A stretch of DNA of 14,654 nt from the NCBI GenBank assembly GCA_028565635.1, contig JAOXYB010031198.1, forward strand, positions 1 to 14,654, read 5' to 3'. Within the stretch, counting starts at the first letter, position 1. Each line of letters begins with the position of its first letter. The notes under the pieces are model-generated. The model was not told where the DNA came from. It made no database searches and saw only the letters and a program-made list of their open reading frames with translations. Source of the DNA: Phoronis ovalis. Lineage: Eukaryota > Phoronida > Phoronidae. Position numbers and translations under genes: made by a program. Shown here one piece after another: positions 7,693 through 14,654 of this stretch.

Positions 7693-9628
7693 GTAAGTAT
7701 CGTCGACTTAGTTATCACTGCATGTTTAATAATCTTGAGATACCGTGTCATACTTAAAACGAGAGTGACTTTGAATACGTATATTGGCATTTGAGTCAAA
7801 AGTATTTCATGTGAAATTAAGTCAGTAATGCCTGAGTGATTCATTTAATTTCCAAGCCTTATCGGGTGACTAGTTCTTTAAGAAGTACTTAATAGCGGGG
7901 TGATCACATTTAAGAAACTGTCCTCGTACCACAATATCTACCCAGAGAAAAACGCATGATAAAAATTGCTTTCCAAAATATACCCCATGGTAAAAACTTG
8001 TTTGCGAAGACTGTACCCCATGGTATAAAATACTCAAAAAGTACATATCCCATGGTAAAACATGCGGAAGTAATTAACTGTTCGTCGGCATGTTCGTCGA
8101 TATGACTCGTAATTAAGTATTTATTATTGAAAATACACACCCCACAGTCAAAAAGATATTTGCGAAAAAAAAAAATTGAAAATTTTGGTATGGACATGCG
8201 GTCCCGGGTGAAAACCCTCACTCTGAAGCGTCCCCTGTGTTCCGTGTTGTATAGGTCATGAATGGGCGAAACCTTCACTCTGAAGTGTCCCCTGTGTTCC
8301 GTGTTGTATAATTCATGAATGGGCGACGGTCGCAGTTGTAATAGTCGTGTCAAAATATGTACGCTGTGGTATAAATTCAAATTATTCCATTTTAAATAAT
8401 TGTTTTTTGAAGATATACCTTGTGGCAAAAATTCAACTAGAAAAAATATATTCTGTGGTATGTAATTAATAAAACTTAGCGAAGCGTAAAAAACATTCCC
8501 TGTGGTAAATGCGAGTCAGCAGGGGGCCTATTCACGCCTATTGGGCAGCACATGCATAATTTTAATGACATTGATAGTACCCAGGCCAGCAAACAACTCC
8601 TTATTAGCTAAACATCCTGTCTTGTATTTAAAAAAAATATGTTATATCACAGTATAATATTTACTTCACATTCCTGTTTGATGTGGTTACATATATGGCT
8701 CATATGCACGATTTTATTGCACGACTTTGCAAACTTTTTATTAATTGACAGTCAATGTCCCTCCGTCTCGTATTACCCAGTAATTACCCCTGTTAAATTA
8801 AAAAAGCGGCTTCCACAATTGGACTAACCTATTATCGAAAAATATGATAATTGTGGTAACAAACTAATTTTATTTTCCGGTGTCATTATCGTGACAATTT
8901 TACACTCGTAGTGAACCTGTTGCGGTTACAAATAGGAATGCAGATTTAGGCTACATTTCTGTTTAGCTATATTGTCTCGGGTGTTAAATTTCATTTCACC
9001 GAGAAAAAACTTATCTATTTTTGTAAATACTAAGTGAAAATGACACCCCAACCATTCTAAATTGTGAACACCAGGGGGCTTAAAATCGCCTTGATTTCGG
9101 GTGGACATTCAATATAGGAGGAAATTGAAAAAACATCTTTCAACAAAAATTCTGACATTAGAAAATAAAAAGCTTCCCCAATTTAGAATGGCTAGTCTTG
9201 AGACATAACATAGTGAAATAGACTTAACATGATTTCGATCTGGAAGGTCCACGTACAGCTTATAATTTACTAGGCAATCAATATGGTTGTATTTTGATGG
9301 TTTACTACAAGTGCAATTTCACTTGTCATTTAGTATTTAGAAAAATAGATTTAAAAAATGGATAATGTGTTTTTTCTTTCTCAGGTGTGAAATCAATGTA
9401 TACCACGCGGAACAGAAGGGACCCGTCAATGGAGTAATATTTCACGTGGCATGTTTTAATTGTTGCGTATGTAGTGGTCATTTAACTATGAATTCATATA
9501 AAACGAATCCTGACCAAACGGACAAGGAGATATATTGTTCTGCGCATGTACCGAAAATATTGCCGAAAGCATTAATAAATGATTCCGTAGAAATTCAAAG
9601 AGCTAAAAATGCACAACACTTGAAATAG
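7607..9628 (+). CDS. Short single-LIM-domain protein, hillarin/KY-like N-terminal module (109 aa)
   Basis: Join of 7607-7692 and 9385-9628. The ATG sits in a strong context (A at -3, G at +4). Exon 1 encodes MATRDGGESWYQHRPAPKFK and on to KCY, the Arg codon is split AG|G, and exon 2 completes the protein. The LIM zinc ligands are all present: C27-x2-C30-x18-H49-x2-C52-x2-C55-x2-C58-x21-C80-x2-H83, so two zinc fingers should form. LIM domains bind proteins and often sit on actin or muscle structures. The stretches VYHAEQKGPVNGVIFH, CFNC and DKEIYCSAHVPK recall the LIM domain that begins hillarin and related KY/transglutaminase-like proteins, but here only 26 residues follow the LIM and TAG ends the chain. 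The usual downstream enzyme-like region is absent. It could be a true small LIM protein, a duplicated fragment of a longer gene, or an isoform whose later exons I cannot see. The domain call is sure, the subfamily is from memory. Confidence 0.85.
7979..8060. repeat. Degenerate ~33-bp repeat with CCATGGTA core
   Basis: CCATGG cores at 7985-7990, 8018-8023 and 8050-8055, each in the context TA(C/T)CCCATGGTA(A/T)AAA, spaced 33 and 32 bp. A diverged copy (CCCCACAGTCAAAAAG) follows near 8140. The part after the core, TTTGCGAA, recurs at about 8000 and 8160. Confidence 0.7.
8212..8325. repeat. 57-bp tandem duplication
   Basis: Copy 1 is 8212-8268 and copy 2 is 8269-8325. They differ at only a few bases (CCCTC/CCTTC, GCG/GTG, AGGTC/AATTC) and share CACTCTGAAG, TCCCCTGTGTTCCGTG and TCATGAATGGGCG. 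The G+C content is higher than in the surrounding intron. Confidence 0.9.
8355..8510. repeat. Degenerate repeats with (C/T)TGTGGTA core
   Basis: Cores at 8364-8369, 8420-8425, 8453-8458 and 8500-8505 in a TA(C/T)xxTGTGG(T/C)A(T/A)AAATT context. The 8420-8453 step is again 33 bp. They resemble the CCATGGTA units on the other side of the 57-bp duplication, so all may be one decayed satellite. Confidence 0.55.
9385..9628 (+). other. LIM gene coding exon 2, stop TAG 9626-9628
   Basis: It starts with G completing Arg29, then 80 codons from CEINVYHAEQ to AQHLK and TAG. It carries seven of the eight zinc ligands. Its last codons (from about 9597) form part of the first copy of the 41-bp tandem repeat, so the C-terminal RAKNAQHLK and the stop itself are repeat sequence. 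Confidence 0.88.
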
Positions 9629-9727
9629 GCATAATGAAAAGAGCTAAAACTGCACAACACTTGAAATAGGCATAATGAAAAGAGCTAAAAATGCACAACA
9701 CTTGAAATAGGCATAATGAAAAGAGCT
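9597..9727 (+). repeat. 41-bp minisatellite spanning the LIM stop codon (3.2 copies)
   Basis: GAGCT occurs at 9600, 9641, 9682 and 9723, an exact 41-bp period. The three full copies differ by one base (A to C at 9650). The unit contains the last codons of the LIM ORF, its TAG stop and then GGCATAATGAAA. Because 41 is not a multiple of three, each copy lies in another frame. Near-identity suggests recent expansion. Confidence 0.95.
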
Positions 9728-11366
9728 TGGTGGTAATTCTAATATGCCTGAACTAAGCTGACTTTTATATTGCAATATCCGAGATATGTAATAATCATGC
9801 AAAATTTCGACTCGTAGAAAGGGTAGAAGCCCGGGGGTAGTTACATAAGTGCAGCCCAAGTAGATAATTTTTCACTGAAAATCCCTAAAAACTGACATGA
9901 ATAGGTCTACTTTTCAACAAAATCCCTACGAGTCCCATTAATACTTGGAGCAAAAACTCTAGAAATGGGTCCCCCTTTTTTACCGTATCTCTACCTACAA
10001 TATTTTCGCCATTTGGCATCTCTACCGACACCATATTTTTGAACTGGAAATTAGGGATCTCTATATGGGAGGTCCAGCTAAACCTCCCCTAATCTGAATG
10101 TGTGGAAGTCATATCCTCGGGTAAACTGTCAGTGACGCCCAAATCGATCATGTTTTCAGTAATATATAGTTATCTAGAAATGGGTCCCTTTCAAAAATCT
10201 TTAATCTCAAAATTTAATTGGAGTGAACATTCTAGAAATGGGTCCATGGTGAGATCAAATTATATAGAAATGTGTTTGTGTTTTGAGTTTAGGCTGCACA
10301 GCTCATATCGATCTATACTGTCTATACGCCAGTTCAATCTTGGAAATTCCATTATATAATTAGCATATAACTTCCCTTATTTGAAATCCCCATAGCCACA
10401 TTTCAAATTGGTTCATGGCAAAGCCAGAGGTTTTTGATTTGCATTCTTCTGAGGAAATTAATCATAGTTTGAAATGAACTATGCGAACTATATATAAGGG
10501 AAACAATTTCCCGTTCGGCCGGGGTACCGTTGTTGTTTCTGGAGTCCTCGGATTCTTACATTTGTTAAAACTAATTTTTGAACTGGTTAAGTAGTACAAA
10601 GCTTTATTTGTAATATTGTTTTTGTAAATTGCAACTAATTTTTTATGAAATGAACTGTTTTACAATTACCTACATCATAAATATTTAGAGATACACATTG
10701 TTTTAAATTACAATTTGCTTGGCCAACGTTTCAATCAAAATGACAAGTGTGTAAATGCAAGTTGGAATGTTTTATATTACAATCAATAATTGCTTCGCTT
10801 TTCGGCTTGCACGGTCTGCCAGAGCAAGTTTTAGAAGGTGTGACATTTAGATGACGCAAGAAAGATGTGTGAAGTGTATACAGTGAAGTCGTACCATAGA
10901 GAACTATTATTAAGTGTGAACTATTGCGGACGGAGAAATGTATTGTTGAAGACTGTCCCAATCATGATTATTGTGGAGAATTATGAGACTTATAAAATGT
11001 ATGTATAAAAAAATATTTGGTGGGGAAACTTTATACTATAGAACTACTATGACATAGTGAATTACTACGAACATTACATTAAATATCATTCAATTTTTGA
11101 TATTTTCAAGACATAAAAACATATTTGTAATGTTTTAATTTCAACATGAATTTTAGTTTTTTGCTTAAGCAGCAAGTGGCATATTTGATGGTACACATGA
11201 TCATTAGCTGGTTAAAAACTTGACGGGCAGTAAGATACAAAAAATACAGGAAAATTTGAATTGTTAAATTTTGATAAACTTTTGTGATGTCGGCGACATC
11301 AAGTTAACTATTTTACTGTTAATAATCTTCGCCCTTCGGACAAGAGATCTCGCCACAAAATACAAG
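9728..11366. other. Repeat-rich spacer between LIM and MED1-like genes
   Basis: No supported gene. Contents: a two-copy ATCTCTACC repeat 31 bp apart (9987, 10018); the motif TCTAGAAATGGGTCC three times (9957-10245); a 7-bp-stem hairpin GGGAGGT/ACCTCCC (10067-10088); a hairpin CATAGTT/AACTATG (10463-10483) just before TATATATAAGGG; and a degenerate duplication of a GAACTA(T/C)TAT block at 10901 and 11041. No plus-strand AATAAA is present; the nearest variant for the LIM gene is ATTAAA at 11078-11083. Confidence 0.7.
9957..10245. repeat. Interspersed motif TCTAGAAATGGGTCC, three copies
   Basis: Copies start at 9958, 10173 and 10231, with a partial copy TATAGAAATGTGT near 10263. The 10173-10231 step is 58 bp. 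The text between copies is unlike, so this is a diverged tandem or a dispersed repeat rather than a clean satellite. Family not recognised. Confidence 0.7.
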
Positions 11367-11372
11367 TTTATT
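11367..11372 (-). promoter_or_regulatory. MED1: Candidate poly(A) signal AATAAA of the MED1-like mRNA
   Basis: TTTATT on the plus strand reads AATAAA on the minus strand. It is the first canonical signal after the stop at 12035, giving a 3' UTR of about 0.67 kb, and a T/G-rich run (TTGTATTTTGTGG) follows it on the minus strand. A second AATAAA lies at 10603-10608. Use is inferred. Confidence 0.4.
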
Positions 11373-12034
11373 GAACCTACCAGTAAAGCCTTTAGTGTAC
11401 AAATACATGTACACCACAACAGATTCAACATACATATATCGGTGGTTACAAATTAAAACAGGACAACAATCAAAGTATGCTTTTGTTTTACTACACTTTT
11501 GCTACATGCGCATGTTCCACATGTTTAACTAACATTCGTAGGAATTTGAATTGTGCAGTGATTCAGCACAGTAATGTACACAGCACTTACCTTGTGACTA
11601 TAGTTTTATATTATTATTATATAGATGCAATTCTTTAACTTTGTAAATTTAAGAAAACTAACAATAATGAAACGACATAATAAAAATAAGACTGAGGTAT
11701 TTTATATAACATTCAGCACAATGTATAATACACAATTACAAGAGGTATGTACTGCTGTCAAGCAGTAAAACAGACAAATTGCTAGTACTAAATACAACAT
11801 TTATAGTCCAAGAAATAAAAAATACTCATCCTGAAAGGTCTGGCGATATTCTATGCGCAAAATATTTACAAAATATCTCTTACTACACATGCTTGCTTTC
11901 CCTAAACAAATTGGAATGAACTTTACATTAGTGAAAGCTACTCTAGTTCTTTGTATTACGCACTCCCTGTATTTCTGGCTTCATAAGTTAGCAGGCTTTG
12001 TATTAGCACACTAGCAACCCATTTGCTCACAGTT
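11373..12034 (-). other. Probable 3' UTR of the MED1-like gene
   Basis: A+T-rich, no coding signal on either strand. It follows the TAA stop directly and runs to the candidate poly(A) signal. The call depends on that signal being used. Confidence 0.4.
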
Positions 12035-13851
12035 TTAACTCCCAAATCCTCCCATGAGAACTTCATCCATTAAATCATCATCAATGGGGCAGGAGGATGT
12101 GGTACTTTTGACTGAAAGTGGAGCAGATGGAGATCTAACGTTAGCTACCACTGAAGGCGACAATGTTTTTGACACATGAGGTGCAGGCGAAGGTGTTTCT
12201 TCCATTATTCTAGGGGATTTGATATTTACAGCAGGAGACCATGCCGATTCCACTGGCAAATCTGGCACACCTGTAGCTCCCTCTGGGGGGTGATCTGCTA
12301 ACTTATCCACTGGTGTTTTTGGGCAGTCATCGATAACTAAACCATCTTCAGGAGAACTTGGACGTGAGCTAGCTACTGAATTTGACCTTGATCTCATCAG
12401 AGTTTCATTATCGTCTAGAGGATCATCTCCGGGCATATCCCCAGTTTTGGGGCTTTTGTTACCCACACTTTGTGGTGTTTTGGGTGTAGGGGCTTTAAAC
12501 AGTACATCGTCATTGTACTTATCATCCATTGGTGATTGATGACTACATTCCATACCACCACAAATTGCAACTTTTTGACTTTGACTATAATCGCTAGGTG
12601 TCATTGGTTGCTCAGAAACAAAACTGCCAGAAGGCGTCACTGGTGACTTCATAGATTTTTTCGAAACTTCATTAGTTTCCATGGCAACCATTGGAATTTC
12701 AATGGTTTTGGTGTCTGGCATATTATGAATTGGTTCTGGGTCTGGGCTTTGAGGAGCACTATCAATCCTTGTTATAGGATCAACTGGAATTTCAACAGGA
12801 ACTTCTCGTGGTTTATCGGTAGTTGTCGACTCTTCTACAGGAGGTGAATCTGGGGTTTCTATTAGTGCAGTAGCTGGTTTGGATTCTGTACTTTTAAACA
12901 CAGATTGGGCCATTTCTTTTGAAGATGTGCTAATTGTTTCTGTAGGTATCTTGTCATCTACGTTTTCGTCACAAGAAGCTTTTATTTGTGGCGTGTCACT
13001 TGAAGCAAATTTCTCAAAAATGTTCCGATTACTATCAGACTCATCAGGAGTAGTCGCTGTAAGTGTAGCAGCATCTTCACAACCAGCATTACTAGCGCCC
13101 ACAGGCTGTGCTTTCGTAAGTTTATCTATAACAGCGGTTAGGGAACCTTTACGAGGACGAGCTTTATGCAGACCAGTGGGCGAGGTTACAGTTGGAGTTG
13201 TAGGTATTACAGGTGCAGGTTTGCTAGTGTTATCAGAGGGAGTTGAGACAGGACCCCGACTTTGATCAGATTTTTCATATCCAGGTGTTATGAGAATGGG
13301 TTTTAACTTGGTCGATGCTGGTTTAGTAATCTGTTTCATATCTTTATTGTCCAAACTTCCAACTGGAGTACTTGATCTTCGGCCTACAACAGGTGTGGCT
13401 AACAAAGCGGGTCTTTCAACTTTTCCAGCACTTGATGGTTTTAAAATACTTCCCGGGGTAGCTAATAAAGGGGGACGATCAGAGGTTTTTGGAGGAGTTG
13501 CACCAGGACGTATTAATGACTGCATTCTAACAGGTGAAACAACCTTACTAGCACCTGGAGATTTATTTATTGGAGAAGACATTCGCACCGAAGACTGAGT
13601 TACTTTTAACGGCGAAGATGGAACTTTGGGTGCAAGAGGTGATGATGACACCTGACTAGATGCTGATGGTGTATTTGGTGTGGAGTCCCCAGTTGAGGGT
13701 TGTCTTTGTGATAATTTTGGTATTCTTGGTAGAGATGCCAGTTTTGACGGTGTGGGGGAAAATTTCATGGCAGATACTGTTGGCGGTTTAGAAGACACAG
13801 CCTTTGAGTCACTGGCAGATCTTGGGGTGCTGGAAATCTTGATTTTTCCAC
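12035..13851 (-). CDS. MED1: Probable Mediator subunit MED1, C-terminal last exon (5' exons outside window)
   Basis: The minus-strand acceptor CCATTTTAG ends at 13852, then GT of a split codon, 604 codons from GKIKISSTPR, and TAA at 12037-12035. The GTG at 13798 is an internal Val codon, not a start, since the frame stays open to the splice site. The product is a low-complexity, presumably disordered tail with over 35 Ser-Pro or Thr-Pro sites, basic in its first third and acidic towards the end. Two landmarks suggest MED1/TRAP220: RKGSLTAVIDKL (SLTAVIDKL at 236-244, 13118-13144) and the extreme C-terminus CPIDDDLMDEVLMGGFGS, like the DDDLMD ending of vertebrate MED1 as I recall it. MED1 is the Mediator subunit that links DNA-bound activators, notably nuclear receptors, to RNA polymerase II. 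No LxxLL box is in this exon. An internal (D/E)RPxLLATP duplication is present. If it is not MED1, it is another nuclear Ser/Pro-rich protein. Confidence 0.65.
13391..13480 (-). repeat. Internal (D/E)RPxLLATP duplication in the MED1-like tail
   Basis: DRPPLLATP (13454-13480) and ERPALLATP (13391-13417) lie 21 residues apart and are followed by similar G/V-rich turns. The DNA of the two copies has diverged at third positions, so the peptide seems kept by selection or the duplication is old. Confidence 0.7.
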
Positions 13852-14654
13852 CTAAAATGGAAATGTATCAATGAGTACTACGTCAAGCAGGATTTAAAGG
13901 ATGGTCTTTTACTATCCTATTTGAGGGTCTAGTGACCACTCCCCCAGTTGAGTAAATGAACCTAGCCCATCTTTCCAAAATACCTCCTGGTTATTCCCAC
14001 ATTTCATTATAATAGTAATGATAAGAGGTACTGTATTTGGTAACATTGTTATGTAATACATCACAGAAGCAGTGTGAACCTCCCGACTAGGCCGAGGCTG
14101 TTTTTTTTTTGGTACCAAAATCAACCCTCAGTAAATCCCATTTATCTTAATTTTTGCTGATCGAACTCTTTAAAAAATCATTGAAATGGATGGTGATACA
14201 AAAAAAGGTAATTCCAACAAAAAGAGTGGTTAAACAAATAGAATTGTGGTATGACACAAAATAAATACAACCTTTTTAAAAATGTCCATAAAAATATAAA
14301 TTTCAAAAATTTTAATGATGAGTCTGTTTTCTATAATAGTGATGTCGAATTACCATTGTTTTCAATTGTCCTTCGACACACAAAAATGAACATTTGTCTA
14401 ATATGTATCTGGAGTTGATACTAGTTGTGGTAAATAAAACAATACAATTTTGATCTTATTAGAAATTTAAGCAATTGTCCCGATTGTATTTCAGTGGTTA
14501 CTAACACAATTTACCAAAACTTCTGCGTCACTGAATAGTACAACAAGAGTGGAATCTATGAATTTCCTGCAGTATTCACAAGACATTTGTCATGTCTAAT
14601 GCCCATCCAATGTGTAAGATTATATTTTTTTAACATTATTGGTTTTTTACATTA
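13852..14654 (-). other. Intron upstream of the MED1-like last exon
   Basis: On the minus strand this ends in a pyrimidine-rich acceptor with a possible branch point TACTCAT. It is A+T-rich with a T10 run (14101-14110). The 70-codon minus ORF at 13912-14124 and a short CxxC-bearing minus ORF near 14500-14590 match nothing known to me. The preceding coding exon is not found, so it should lie right of the window. Confidence 0.7.

Larger units (their letters stand above)
7693..9384 (+). other. LIM gene intron with repeat cluster
   Basis: A 1692-bp intron, donor GTAAGT, acceptor TTTTTTCTTTCTCAG. Its first third carries a cluster of short repeats: CCATGGTA-type motifs about 33 bp apart (7979-8060) and CTGTGG-type motifs (8355-8510) flank an exact-length 57-bp duplication (8212-8325). 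Further on is a 13-bp inverted repeat (9052-9064 with 9179-9191). The minus-strand ORF at 7910-8428 is built from these repeats and is not called. Confidence 0.8.

Noticed and set aside
7910-8428. 172-codon minus-strand ORF inside the LIM intron
   Set aside because: It is made largely of the 57-bp duplication and the CCATGGTA/TGTGGTA repeats. Repeat lengths divisible by three keep it open. It has no domain, no sensible composition and no visible promoter or splice context.
7979-8510. Regularly spaced repeats considered as a CRISPR-like array
   Set aside because: Eukaryotic intron context, repeats too short and diverged, and spacers not of equal length.
9052-9191. 13-bp inverted repeat (9052-9064 with 9179-9191) considered as terminal repeats of a small transposon
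   Set aside because: The matches do not extend, no target-site duplication flanks them, and a 13-bp chance pairing in an A+T-rich intron is plausible.
12879-13874. Plus-strand ORFs of 128, 102 and 64 codons opposite the MED1-like exon
   Set aside because: These are shadows of the Ser/Pro-rich coding strand, which leaves the other strand poor in stops. They have no start context or family resemblance.
13912-14124. 70-codon minus ORF upstream of the MED1-like exon
   Set aside because: It lies in the intron, contains a poly-Lys-coding T/A run and resembles nothing. A preceding MED1 exon would be expected to be conserved.
14490-14600. Short minus ORF starting MSCEYCRKF with a CxxC
   Set aside because: Only about 30 codons, a single CxxC without partner ligands, and no clear splice sites.

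Overview
Organism and type of DNA: this is nuclear DNA from an animal, most likely an invertebrate and possibly a lophotrochozoan such as a mollusc. The coding sequence is split by GT-AG introns of about 0.35 to 1.7 kb, the non-coding DNA is roughly two-thirds A+T, and introns and spacers carry many decayed short repeats. The phylum is an inference. It rests on the gene families, the repeat style and an excess of the 8-mer TACATGTA, not on any marker that settles it. Layout: (1) 1-1079 is non-coding, probably an intron of a gene that starts to the left of the window. (2) 1080-5691 (+) holds the last six coding exons of a cytochrome P450 of the mitochondrial clan. Together they encode 310 residues: the I-helix AGxDTT, ExxR, PERW and heme-cysteine motifs are all present and the chain ends at a normal C-terminus. 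Roughly the first 190 residues lie outside. (3) 5692-7606 is the P450 3' UTR and spacer. It contains a degenerate 30-bp repeat, a poly(A) signal, a possible alternative terminal exon and a perfect 40-bp palindrome. (4) 7607-9628 (+) is a two-exon gene for a 109-residue protein made of one LIM zinc-binding domain of the kind seen at the N-terminus of hillarin/KY-type proteins, without the enzyme-like part. Its stop codon lies in the first copy of a nearly perfect 41-bp tandem repeat. (5) 9629-11366 is repeat-rich spacer. (6) 11367-13851 (-) is the 3' UTR and long last exon (604 complete codons) of a Ser/Thr/Pro-rich disordered protein, probably the C-terminal tail of Mediator subunit MED1. (7) 13852-14654 is the upstream intron of that gene. 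How the genes relate: the P450 and LIM genes are co-oriented and the MED1-like gene converges on the LIM gene tail to tail. Nothing suggests a shared pathway: one is a probable mitochondrial mono-oxygenase, one a probable cytoskeletal or scaffold protein, and one a nuclear transcription co-activator. I see no rRNA or tRNA gene, no CRISPR array and no intact transposon. The items most worth a second look are the stand-alone LIM gene with its stop-spanning repeat, the 40-bp palindrome and the clustered short repeats.
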